Positions 51,837 to 64,000 of a stretch of 64,000 nucleotides of DNA are shown here, in pieces (positions within the stretch are counted from its first letter, which is position 1; each line of letters begins with the position of its first letter). Under the pieces are notes generated by a model. It saw nothing but the letters and a program-made list of their open reading frames with translations. It did no database searches and was not told the DNA's origin. Source of the DNA: JAZKID01 sp965247525 (GTDB taxonomy: Bacteria > Pseudomonadota > Alphaproteobacteria > Rhizobiales > UBA4765). Position numbers and translations under genes: made by a program. Where the stretch lies: contig OZ252015.1 in the NCBI GenBank assembly GCA_965247525.1, positions 1,488,001 through 1,552,000 on the forward strand. The letters are read 5' to 3'.

Positions 51837-54800
51837 TTATTCTACAGCAGGCAAAATCAGCAGACTGTTTTCTTTCAGATACAGACGGCCGGACTTGCCT
51901 TTGGACAGGCGCGCTGCATTCAACTCAAGTATTTTTGCAGCGCGTTGCGGTGTGCCATAAAATTCACGGGAAAGGCGATATGCCGTGTCGCCGCGGCGCA
52001 CGCGGATTGCGCGCACGCTTTCTTGTGTCGCATCAACATTGGCCTGCGGAATAACATCGACGTTTTGTCCGATGGGTACATGGTGGTCGTTTAGGCTCAG
52101 CGATTTGTAGTTGTCGGCAAAAACGGACGAAATTGCCTGCCTGTCCAGCAGGCGTTTCAAACGTGAGGCTGTGTCGCCGCGACGGAAAACAATTTTAATC
52201 TGCGGCTGTTTCTGCGGCACAGCAGGCGTTGGCGTTGTAGGCTGAACAGGAGGTGTCTGTGGTTTTGGCGGCGGCGCGGGGCTCGGCGATGCTTGCGGCG
52301 TTGGCGATGCACTCACAGGCGGAACAGGTGTGAGTTGTGGTTTCGGTGTCGCCGCAGGGCTCGGCGATGCTTGCGGCGTTGGCGATGCACTCACAGGCGG
52401 AACAGGTGTTGGTTCTTCTTGGGGTTTTTGTGGCGATGCTTGAATTGCGGGCTGAAGCAACTGGTCGTCGAGTGTCACCCACATTGTGCGGCGATAGAGC
52501 GGTGTCTGCCGGTCGATCATGCGATGGCTGATGGCATTAATCTCGTCCTGATTTTTTGTAATATCCGTGCGCGCGTCGTCCTGCGAGGTTGTGCCGTTCT
52601 TGTAATTTGCAAATTTTGCCGCGCTGGCATCTTGCAGGGTTTTGATGTCCGTTTCATCGGCGCTACGCTCTGAATGATATGCGGCGCGATTGACAGCGCC
52701 GTCGAGCGCCCAGCCCAGCCCAGAATAAATCAATTTGTCGGCCGCGTGCTCGAATAGGTCGAGAAGGTTATAATGGTTGATTGTATCGGCCGTTTCCGCG
52801 CGCGATTGAGGCGTCATTTTGTAAGCAAGCGGATTGATGTAATCCAAAGCCGCTGCCGGAAGTGTGCCGCCGCGAACGATATTTTCATTGATGCCCTTGA
52901 TCGCAAGATTAGGCAGCGTCACATATTTCATCAGATATTTTGTACGCAGATAAAAATAGAGTGAATCTTTGAGAAAAGACATCACAGCGGGGACATAGCT
53001 GCGTGACCCGTCTTTTTGTACAACGGCCGGATCAAGATAGCTGGAAAAATTCTTTAACGATTGCTGTGTCAATTGCGCAAAAATCGCCTGCGCTTTGATA
53101 TCGTTGTCGCGAAGATTGTTCAGCTTGAAAATACCTTCATGCGCGGCGACTGCGCCAAAACCGGTATTAATTGTGTCATCGACGTTGAATGCGGCGATGG
53201 TTTCAACGCTGCCATTGTGATTGATGCCAAATGTTTTGTCGCGATGCTCTTTGTCGCCAAAAAGCAGAGGCGAATTGAAGTTGGCGTTTCTTAAAGTGTC
53301 AGCATCAGCACGCTCAAGCCCGCCAAACTGGTCTGGCATGTCACGGGCTTTTTGCTGCAGGTAATTTGAAACTGCACTGACAGGCACGTAGGTTGCGTCC
53401 TTGCCTGTCAGCCATTGAAGCCAGCTTGGCATGCGGCTTTTTTCAACGATTTTGTAGACTGTTGCAGGGTTGGCCTTGTCGCGCGTGATTTCGAGATTGC
53501 CTTGCGTTTCTGTGGTGCTGTTGTCTGTATTGGCCTGGGTTGCAAGCTGGCTTGGCACATCCAGCGAAAATGGTGATACACCGCTATTGGCGGTTTGCGC
53601 AAAAATACCGCCGTCCGTGTCGAGTGTGCCGTCTTGTTTTAGCGTTTTTGGATCCAGCCCCGATTGCCGAACAAAATAATCCCGTGTCGGTGTATCGGCA
53701 ATGTTGATGGCGCGGCCGCTGCGCAATATGCGCATGTCCTTGTAATCAACGCTGGCCGAGTTTTCGTAAAGCGTCAAAGCGCCCATATGTTCGACATCGC
53801 TCACTGCATAAAAGTGAAACGGGTCAGAAAGCTGAGGTCGGTCAATGCCCAAATGCAGTGGGCGAAAATAAGTCGAACGGTCCAGCGGCGCACCAGCGCC
53901 GGTCCAGAATGTCACAGGGATAAATGCCCAGCGCTGATAATGCGGAATTTGATAGGTGTAACCACCCAGTGCTTTTCGCCCTGTCAGCGAAGCGGCGCTG
54001 CTTTTGCCCAAAAGCGTGTAAATGTTTCCATAAATATATTTGAAGCCTTGGGCTTTCTGGAAATCGAGATTTTGCAACTCGCTGCCGATAAACAGGTTGT
54101 GGTCGTCGCCCAGCTTTACCTTTTTAAGGGCGCCGGTGACGGCAAGCGGGATGCTGAGCAAGCTTCTTGTCGACGAGAGAGGCGACGTTGAGCCGAGTGA
54201 TTCCTGATAGCTGACACCAAGGCGCAGCAATTGCGCGCGCATGCCCCGATCAAGAATATGGTTTTTCAGGCTTTCGGTTTTGTCGATCTCGCGGCTTGCG
54301 TGACCATAGACTTTCATCACGCCGGTCTGGCTGTCCGGTCCGCCTTGTGCCCAAATGACCGATGCACCAAGTTCCATATAACCGCGCAAATGTGCGTTGA
54401 TATAACGTGCTGTTAGAGACGCGGTGTTCTGGATTGAGACAGCACCGTTATAATCTTTGCCGTCTTTTGAAAACAGGCTGCTGTCCGGCGAGGTAATATT
54501 CTCCTCGTCCATTTTGTTCAGTGTTTTCGTTTCTTCATCGAGAACGGCTGGCAAAGGCTGGCGCGGCATGTCGTTATAGATCTCAGGCTTGATATCAAGC
54601 TCGCGGTTGGCCTCATCATTGGCCAGCGGTGCGGTAAGGGCGCGGCGCGCGATGAATGGCGCGGGCACGACAAGAAGTTTAACTGGCCAAGGCTTTTGGT
54701 TTTCGTGGGCATCGCTTGCTTTTGGCACACCGAAAATCTGGTTGCTGGTGCGTGATTTTCCAAGCTGCGTCGATGTTTTTGGATTTAAAAGATCTTGAAA

Positions 54801-55001
54801 AGGCAGCTGTAGCGCGAAATGCGATGAGACAGATTGAAACCCTGCCGACAATGCGCGGGGTTTACTGGTTTGGGCAATCTGAGATGACGTGCGGAGGGTG
54901 GTGTCGAATGTGTGATCAGGCGCGCGCTGGGTTTGTCCAATGCGCAAGGCTTGCCGCGAACCTGACTGTTTTTTGCTGGGTATGGTAATTTCTGGTGGCA
55001 T
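51837..55001 (-). CDS. Very large LysM-tailed protein of unknown function
   Basis: A 1054-residue protein (ATG at 55001; a TTG at 55022 is also in frame). Most of it is unlike anything I recognise. An S/T/Q-rich N-terminus without a clear signal peptide is followed by a long mixed region with no obvious membrane helix. Around 880-950 lies a proline-rich linker with two tandem copies of VPPVSASPTPQASPSP. The C-terminus holds two LysM-like motifs: FRRGDTASRLKRLLDRQAI and VRRGDTAYRLSREFYGTPQ, with ILELNAARL. LysM binds peptidoglycan, so surface or periplasmic location is likely, though the export route is not visible. It lies downstream of an M23 peptidase on the same strand. Confidence 0.72.
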   Translation of the reverse strand: MPPEITIPSKKQSGSRQALRIGQTQRAPDHTFDTTLRTSSQIAQTSKPRALSAGFQSVSSHFALQLPFQDLLNPKTSTQLGKSRTSNQIFGVPKASDAHENQKPWPVKLLVVPAPFIARRALTAPLANDEANRELDIKPEIYNDMPRQPLPAVLDEETKTLNKMDEENITSPDSSLFSKDGKDYNGAVSIQNTASLTARYINAHLRGYMELGASVIWAQGGPDSQTGVMKVYGHASREIDKTESLKNHILDRGMRAQLLRLGVSYQESLGSTSPLSSTRSLLSIPLAVTGALKKVKLGDDHNLFIGSELQNLDFQKAQGFKYIYGNIYTLLGKSSAASLTGRKALGGYTYQIPHYQRWAFIPVTFWTGAGAPLDRSTYFRPLHLGIDRPQLSDPFHFYAVSDVEHMGALTLYENSASVDYKDMRILRSGRAINIADTPTRDYFVRQSGLDPKTLKQDGTLDTDGGIFAQTANSGVSPFSLDVPSQLATQANTDNSTTETQGNLEITRDKANPATVYKIVEKSRMPSWLQWLTGKDATYVPVSAVSNYLQQKARDMPDQFGGLERADADTLRNANFNSPLLFGDKEHRDKTFGINHNGSVETIAAFNVDDTINTGFGAVAAHEGIFKLNNLRDNDIKAQAIFAQLTQQSLKNFSSYLDPAVVQKDGSRSYVPAVMSFLKDSLYFYLRTKYLMKYVTLPNLAIKGINENIVRGGTLPAAALDYINPLAYKMTPQSRAETADTINHYNLLDLFEHAADKLIYSGLGWALDGAVNRAAYHSERSADETDIKTLQDASAAKFANYKNGTTSQDDARTDITKNQDEINAISHRMIDRQTPLYRRTMWVTLDDQLLQPAIQASPQKPQEEPTPVPPVSASPTPQASPSPAATPKPQLTPVPPVSASPTPQASPSPAPPPKPQTPPVQPTTPTPAVPQKQPQIKIVFRRGDTASRLKRLLDRQAISSVFADNYKSLSLNDHHVPIGQNVDVIPQANVDATQESVRAIRVRRGDTAYRLSREFYGTPQRAAKILELNAARLSKGKSGRLYLKENSLLILPAVE

Positions 55002-55168
55002 TTTCAAACATGTATTGGGCAATATGGAAGGCGGCGTTCAGAAGGTGGCTCATGCACATGAGGACCATCACGCTAAATAGCATAAAGATTTTTGATAGGA
55101 TTAATTCCATAGCGTTATGAGTAAAGCTCGGAAAAGAAGTTGTCAAGCAACCGAAAGCAGACAAAAGC

Positions 55169-57124
55169 TTAGTTTTGCGCAACCTGCTGGCTTTGGGCGG
55201 CGCGGCGCATCATCAAATCGATACGGTCACGCTCGCTTTGGAACCCGGCATAGCTGCGGCCTTCAAGAACCCGCCCGCGCGGCACTTTCACACGCATCGG
55301 ATCAACGAAAGAGCCGTTGACCATCACTTCATAATGGAGGTGGGCACCCGTTGAGAGGCCGGTTGTGCCGACATAGCCAATAATCTGGCCCTGAAGCACT
55401 TTTCCACCCTGCTCGATGCCGTTCGCAAACGCCGACATGTGGTTGTAGGTGGTTTTATAGCCATTGGCGTGCTGGATTTCGATGCGATTGCCATAGCCAG
55501 ACACACGCCCGGCTTTCACAAGCGTACCGCTTCCAGCCGCCATGATCGGCGTACCGACGGGGGCTGCCCAGTCAACGCCGGTGTGCATGCGCGCATAGCC
55601 CAAGATCGGATGGCGGCGAAAGCCGAAGGAGGATGAAAAACGTCCGCCTGTCATCGGTTTGCGCATCAGGAATTTTTTGGCGGAGTTGCCGTTTTCGTCA
55701 TAAAAATCGATCAGGCCATCATCGTCTGTCGTGTAGCGGTAAAAACGCTTGGTCGTGCCGCCAACGGTCAGCGCGGCGTAAAGAATATCGCCGCGGCTCG
55801 GGCTTCGCGAGGCCTCAGCGTCAGCGGCATAAAAAACTTCAAAACTGTCAGCTGAACTGACGCGGCGCTGGAAATCGTAATCATAGGAATAAACCTTGAC
55901 CATCTCATCGATCAGTTCGCGCGGCAAACCATAGCGAAGGCCGGTTTCATAAAGTGAGGTGTAAAGCGTAATGGCGGAAGGCGAAGCTTCGGGCTCTTCA
56001 CGTTCAATCTGCGCAATCGTTGAGCCCTCATCAAGACCCGTGCTGCCGGAGATGGCCATATAACTTCCGTTTTCGTCGAGCGCTGCTGTTGCCAATGTGG
56101 TGCGTCCGCTCATCATGGCGGCGCGAACGATGACTTTGCGCTTTGAACCGGAACCGACCGTCGCATCGCTTAACGCGTAACGAAGGCGCTGGCCTTCTTG
56201 CACATCATTCGCGCCGAAATTTTTTGACAGGGCCTCGATAATGGTGCGTGCTTCCGACAGGGTCGCGCCCGCAGACACCAGCAATGTTGCCAGCGTGTCG
56301 CCGCGCTTGACGACAATTTCTTTTTCATCTTTTCCAAGCGGGTCGGCATCACTGCCATCGATTTTTGGAATGGCTGTCACATTTTCCTGTGTGCTCGGGG
56401 CGTTGTCGGCATTTGCGCCCATCTCGCTGTTGGCAATAGAAATTGTGCCGGATGAAATTGTACCGGCTGTCATTGAGACGCTTTGGCGTACAAGGCCGAG
56501 GACGCCGTCATTCGTCAGGCTGTCGGCCGCAAACGGGCGCTCATTTTCATTGAAGCGATGGTTCACAAGGCTGACATCGCCGTCGCTCTCGTCCATCGCG
56601 GTTTTTTGCTCATAATAGGGCGTGCCTGCATCGGCAAAGACCGTCATGGGGTTGAAGATTGGAAGATCGGCCGTGCGCGAGGTCTGGCGTGTTTCAAGCG
56701 GCGCAAACACGCGCGCAAACGGAATTGTCCGGACGATTTCCTTTTCGCCCACGCGCGTAGACACCGCGAGCTGCACCATTTGCCGGCGCACAGGTTCGGC
56801 CGCACCAACGGCAAGACGATCACTTTTACGCTCTTCAGCAGACAGATTTGGGCTATCGAGGCTGGCACTATACTGGCTGTTATAACCAAGGATCGACACT
56901 GTATCGTCCTGCACAGCCGCCAGCATGGCGCCGCCCATAAGCGCAGTCCCAGCAACGCCCGTCATGAATGTGCCAAGCAGCCAGCGCCAGTTGAATTGCC
57001 GATGATCTGCAAGCGGTCGACCATCCGAAAAAGCGATCGCCGGCTCATGGCCGAGATCCAAAGCCAACGCGCGGCGTGTCGGGCTTAAACGGTGGTGGCG
57101 CGTGTTCAAAATATTTTGCCCCAT
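55169..57124 (-). CDS. M23 family metallopeptidase (peptidoglycan hydrolase)
   Basis: A 651-residue M23 endopeptidase of the MepM type. N-terminal cytoplasmic part HHRLSPTRRALALDLGHEP and one anchor helix (LLGTFMTGVAGTALMGGAML). A LysM/OapA-like segment IVVKRGDTLATLLVSAG is near residue 270. The M23 domain carries HTGVDWAAPVGTP (near 513) and HLHYEV (near 593), the zinc ligands, so it should be active. The ATG at 57124 fits known relatives; the frame extends to 57202. It overlaps the 3' end of the small gene upstream by 19 bases. It trims peptidoglycan crosslinks during growth. Confidence 0.88.
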   Translation of the reverse strand: MGQNILNTRHHRLSPTRRALALDLGHEPAIAFSDGRPLADHRQFNWRWLLGTFMTGVAGTALMGGAMLAAVQDDTVSILGYNSQYSASLDSPNLSAEERKSDRLAVGAAEPVRRQMVQLAVSTRVGEKEIVRTIPFARVFAPLETRQTSRTADLPIFNPMTVFADAGTPYYEQKTAMDESDGDVSLVNHRFNENERPFAADSLTNDGVLGLVRQSVSMTAGTISSGTISIANSEMGANADNAPSTQENVTAIPKIDGSDADPLGKDEKEIVVKRGDTLATLLVSAGATLSEARTIIEALSKNFGANDVQEGQRLRYALSDATVGSGSKRKVIVRAAMMSGRTTLATAALDENGSYMAISGSTGLDEGSTIAQIEREEPEASPSAITLYTSLYETGLRYGLPRELIDEMVKVYSYDYDFQRRVSSADSFEVFYAADAEASRSPSRGDILYAALTVGGTTKRFYRYTTDDDGLIDFYDENGNSAKKFLMRKPMTGGRFSSSFGFRRHPILGYARMHTGVDWAAPVGTPIMAAGSGTLVKAGRVSGYGNRIEIQHANGYKTTYNHMSAFANGIEQGGKVLQGQIIGYVGTTGLSTGAHLHYEVMVNGSFVDPMRVKVPRGRVLEGRSYAGFQSERDRIDLMMRRAAQSQQVAQN

Positions 57125-57405
57125 GGGTCGAGAAACAGACCGCGCAGGGGTGAAAGCACGCTTTCGAAAAAATCGACAGGCGAGAATTGCGAGATCGACC
57201 ATAGCATCAGCTGAAAACCGTGCGGGTCAAATGTTGCAAACAGGATCAGTGTTGCAAGGCATCCAAACAGGGCGGCTGTAAAGCCAGCGGAATTTGTTGA
57301 AGACAGCGCTACAGCTTTTGCGCGTGGTCCGTGACCGTATTCAGCGCGGCAGTCATTGATGTAATCATGCCGGATTTCTTTGTACGCGTTCATCTTGTGT
57401 CTCAT
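57106..57405 (-). CDS. Small membrane protein upstream of the M23 peptidase
   Basis: A 99-residue protein not recognised. A basic/charged start (MRHKMNAYKEIRHDYINDCR) precedes one hydrophobic helix, FTAALFGCLATLILFATF (about 42-59). A second, weaker hydrophobic part FQLMLWSISQF follows, and the end reads GLFLDPWGKIF. GGAAT lies before the ATG. The 19-base overlap with the peptidase gene in another frame suggests a coupled pair. It may be a real partner or a chance frame; the clean helix favours the first. Confidence 0.5.
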   Translation of the reverse strand: MRHKMNAYKEIRHDYINDCRAEYGHGPRAKAVALSSTNSAGFTAALFGCLATLILFATFDPHGFQLMLWSISQFSPVDFFESVLSPLRGLFLDPWGKIF

Positions 57406-57634
57406 GGTGCATTCCAGTCTTTAAATCAATCAATCAAATATCGGCAATAAAGTGACGAAGTTTTAACTTTATGCCTTAGGATGCTGTTAACGCGGCGGCC
57501 TGTCAACGCATAACGCCTTTAACCATATGGGTTTTCTGCAGCTTGCTTAACAGTATTGGTGAACGGTGCGGAACGCTTGCCTGCCACTCTGCGTTCTGTG
57601 CTCAACAGTCTCATTTCAACGCGCGGAGCCACGC

Positions 57635-58489
57635 ATGCCATCCAGCAAACTTCAGCCCCCACAGCATCAGGACAACCAGCCGGGAATCGAATCGAAAATG
57701 TCGCCGCGCCCGGACTGGGAACCGAAATTTCAGGGTGTGGGAAAGCTGAAAGGCAAGATTGCGCTGATTACAGGCGGTGATTCTGGCATTGGCCGCGCCG
57801 TTGCCGTAGCGATGGCGCGCGAAGGCGCGAAAATTGTGATTTCCTATCTCAATGAAGACAGCGACGCGAAAAAAACGCTGGCGCTGATTGAGGGCGAAGG
57901 AAGCGAAGGTCTTTTGTTCTCAGGCGATATTGGCGTCGAGAAAAACTGTCAGGACATTGTCGCCGAGGCTGTCAAAAAGTTCGGGCGAATTGATATTCTC
58001 GTCAACAACGCCGCCGAGCAGCACGAGTGCAAAGATATCAGCGATATCTCACAGGACCAGCTGGAGCGAACCTACAAAACAAATATTTTCAGCTTCTTTT
58101 ATTTTGTCAAAGCCGCGCTGCCGCATATGGCCAAAGGCTCCAGCATCATCAACACAGCCTCAATCACCGCCTATGGTGGTAACAAGACGCTTTTGGACTA
58201 CTCCTCGACAAAAGGGGCGATCGTCAGTTTTACCCGCTCATTGTCGCTTAATCTCGAGGACAAGGGCATTCGCGTGAACGCCGTTGCGCCAGGCCCGATC
58301 TGGACACCGCTGATCCCGGCCTCTTATGACGCTGAGAAAGCGGCCAGCCATGGTTCAACATCTGAAATGAAGCGTGCAGGCCAGCCCAATGAAGTTGCAC
58401 CGTGTTTTGTTTTTCTTGCAAGCGATGATGCCAGTTATATGAGCGGCCAGGTTCTGCACCCGAATGGCGGGACAATTGTCGAAAGCTAA
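57635..58489 (+). CDS. Short-chain dehydrogenase/reductase (stress-type SDR)
   Basis: A 284-residue SDR oxidoreductase. NAD(P)-binding TGGDSGIGRAVAVAMAREGA (near residue 45), NNAAEQHECKDI, catalytic Ser in TASITAYGG, and YSSTKGAIVSFTR giving Tyr and Lys. SGQVLHPNGGTIVES ends the protein, as in the long-N-terminus group that includes bacterial general stress SDRs. GGAG lies 6 bases before the ATG at 57635 and decides the start; the upstream open frame to 57566 lacks such a site. The substrate is unknown. Confidence 0.9.
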   Translation: MPSSKLQPPQHQDNQPGIESKMSPRPDWEPKFQGVGKLKGKIALITGGDSGIGRAVAVAMAREGAKIVISYLNEDSDAKKTLALIEGEGSEGLLFSGDIGVEKNCQDIVAEAVKKFGRIDILVNNAAEQHECKDISDISQDQLERTYKTNIFSFFYFVKAALPHMAKGSSIINTASITAYGGNKTLLDYSSTKGAIVSFTRSLSLNLEDKGIRVNAVAPGPIWTPLIPASYDAEKAASHGSTSEMKRAGQPNEVAPCFVFLASDDASYMSGQVLHPNGGTIVES

Positions 58490-59051
58490 AACTTTTTTTA
58501 TTTTTTTATAAAAATTTGTAAATGCATTTAAGGCCCATTTTAAAAGGGTATCTGCGTTAGCTGTGTATGGTTGTGCACACTGCTCGACACGACTCGAACT
58601 TTATTGTTTCCTGTGTGTTGACAGTGCAGAAACGGTTAGGTATACCAAGCATCTCTCGCGGGACGAGACGTGCTTCAACGCGCTGCTTTCTTCCCACGAT
58701 CATCTGAAAAAGAGGCGATTTCAGCCGGACTTACCGGACGGATGCCTTTTTGACCTTGAAACGGTCTTTTTTGTTTTAGGTCGCCGGCGTGCCGGGTTGT
58801 TTGACAATTGAATAGATTGAAAGAGAAACGCAGGCAGCGGTATTCTAGGGGCGGGATGCTTTTAGCATCCACCTGAATATTGGCTGTTATTGCGTTTTTC
58901 TCGAACCGTTTAACTCGAGAGAGTTAAATATCCTTTGTCCGCAAGGATTTAGGAAAGTTCGGGAATCCGTCAAATGCCATTTTTCGCGCAAGCGAGAAAT
59001 TGGTTTTTTGAAAGCGAACAATACGTAATAATAAGCCAGAATTCATTCTCT
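58490..59051. other. rrn leader region
   Basis: No protein gene is seen. After a T-rich stretch behind the SDR gene it carries the rrn promoter (58618-58646), a short hairpin GACC-ttgaaac-GGTC with a T run (58752-58776) that could be a leader terminator, and CTCTCAACTTGAGAG just at the 16S start. Confidence 0.55.
58618..58646 (+). promoter_or_regulatory. rRNA operon promoter
   Basis: TTGACA (58618-58623), a 17-base spacer and TATACC (58641-58646) form a near-consensus sigma-70 promoter about 405 bases before the 16S gene. Confidence 0.7.
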
Positions 59052-60541
<1,490 letters not shown>

Positions 60542-60705
60542 AGATTGAACCTTTAAAGGTCTCACGACTTTTCTTGGTTTACTTTAAAAATAACAGACCC
60601 ATTTCTTCGGAGATGTGGTTTAGGCCTCTCGTTTGCCGCTGTCTTCGTTTCTCTTTCTTCATGGACGTTTTAAGCCGCGAAAGCGGCGCTTATCGTATCG
60701 TGTGA

Positions 60706-60782
<77 letters not shown>

Positions 60783-60844
60783 TTTTTGCTGACGCAAAAA
60801 TGATCAGCGCTTTCTCATGCGCGACACTTTTCTGAAATTGGTTA

Positions 60845-60920
60845 GGGGCCGTAGCTCAGCTGGGAGAGCGCCTGATTTGCATTCAGGAGGTCGTCGGTTC
60901 GATCCCGTCCGGCTCCACCA
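60845..60920 (+). tRNA. tRNA-Ala (TGC)
   Basis: GGGGCCG pairs with CGGCTCC. The anticodon loop TTTGCAT gives TGC. The T loop is TTCGATC, and CCA is encoded. 76 bases, in the usual second spacer position. Confidence 0.97.
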
Positions 60921-60944
60921 TTCGAGCTGTTCGGCGGCGCCGAT

Positions 60945-60967
60945 AAATTGATCCAGTGGATCAATTT
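60945..60967. repeat. CCAGTGG hairpin in the rRNA spacer (first)
   Basis: Perfect palindrome AAATTGATCC-AGT-GGATCAATTT, 24 bases after tRNA-Ala. It would be transcribed with the rRNA precursor. Confidence 0.8.
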
Positions 60968-61058
60968 GAAGCGAGAATGCCAAGGCGTTTCACGCCGCGG
61001 TGAGAGCACTGATCTGATCAGACTGGCGCGCCACTCAATGGCTTGCCCTTCATCGCTT

Positions 61059-61083
61059 TTAAAAGCTCCACTGGAGCTTTTAA
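61059..61083. repeat. CCAGTGG hairpin in the rRNA spacer (second, inverted)
   Basis: Palindrome TTAAAAGCTCC-ACT-GGAGCTTTTAA, the same core read from the other strand. The rest of the spacer to 61389 shows no gene. Confidence 0.8.
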
Positions 61084-61389
61084 TTCTGCTGCGCAGACCA
61101 GCTCGAAGTTCATGAACAAAGAATTCAAGTTTGCACGTGCTTTGCAGCGCGTGCCTGTTATCAAAACATTGTAAAGAGGAAGTTTGTCCGGATCGTTTGA
61201 CCGTCTTGGTGGTCAGATGATGGACCTCTATTTCGTTCGGCGGATGCTCGCGTATTGTATTGAGCGTCTTGTAACGAAATGACCTGTAGCCTTCCGGCTA
61301 CAGCCGGATAAATTTCAAGAAAATCTGGTCTTTCCCGTTCTCATTTTATCTGCTGCTAACTTGGCAGTGACTATGGATAATGAGAGCGA

Positions 61390-64000
<2,611 letters not shown>

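Noticed and set aside
54916..55110. 64-codon minus-strand frame MELILSKIFMLF... with a hydrophobic helix
   Set aside because: It overlaps the start of the LysM gene in another frame and has no ribosome site; a leader peptide cannot be excluded but is not supported.

Overview
This is a 64 kb chromosomal window from an alphaproteobacterium. The evidence is the 16S and 23S rRNA sequence, the rrn order 16S-tRNA-Ile-tRNA-Ala-23S, and several gene orders and families typical of that class: lysC-ptsP-prfA-prmC-DUF4167-clpB, bolA-J-domain-cobS-cobT, accA-xerD-aroK-aroB-corC, a SUV3-like helicase followed by fdxA, and an NDUFAF5-like methyltransferase beside comF-grxC-ubiG. I cannot place it below class level from sequence alone.

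Layout. 1-6.2 kb: a partial hypothetical gene and the four-gene ligase-associated repair cluster (ATP-dependent ligase and exonuclease on the minus strand; Lhr-type helicase and PdeM phosphoesterase on the plus strand). 6.3-9.7 kb: glutathione transferase, OpgC-like membrane protein, CoA transferase. 9.6-16 kb: a hypothetical gene, accA, xerD, a small membrane protein, aroK, aroB and a CorC-like protein. 16.4-24.7 kb: lipoprotein, bolA, J-domain protein, then cobS and cobT separated by two paralogous unknown genes, then a phytase-like esterase. 24.9-29.6 kb: queuosine-precursor transporter, rpmB, two DUF3108 proteins, 5'-nucleotidase. 29.8-31.8 kb: a complete IS1595-type element with 8-bp target duplication, two passenger genes and a cloverleaf-like RNA. 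32.8-38.3 kb: SUV3-like helicase, fdxA, argJ, mutT. 38.4-41.8 kb: membrane hypothetical, methyltransferase, comF, grxC, ubiG. 41.8-51 kb: lysC, ptsP, prfA, prmC, DUF4167, clpB. 51-57.4 kb: an unknown gene, a very large LysM-tailed protein, an M23 peptidase and a small membrane protein. 57.6-64 kb: an SDR oxidoreductase and the rRNA operon, cut off inside the 23S gene.

The housekeeping genes are dense and often overlap by 4 or 8 bases. The gaps between operons are filled by several families of interspersed palindromes: about 125-bp elements ending in CATTCTTGC/GCAAGAATG; CGTCATTGCGAG elements; GCTCGAGCG elements; and 23-25-bp hairpins with a CCAGTGG centre. In three families the stem arms change completely from copy to copy and still pair with each other. 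One repeat type also lies in frame inside the SUV3-like helicase gene.

The strongest candidates for something new are the IS1595 element with its tRNA-Trp-like cloverleaf RNA, and the palindrome families with covarying arms. The paralogous pair that interrupts cobS-cobT comes next.
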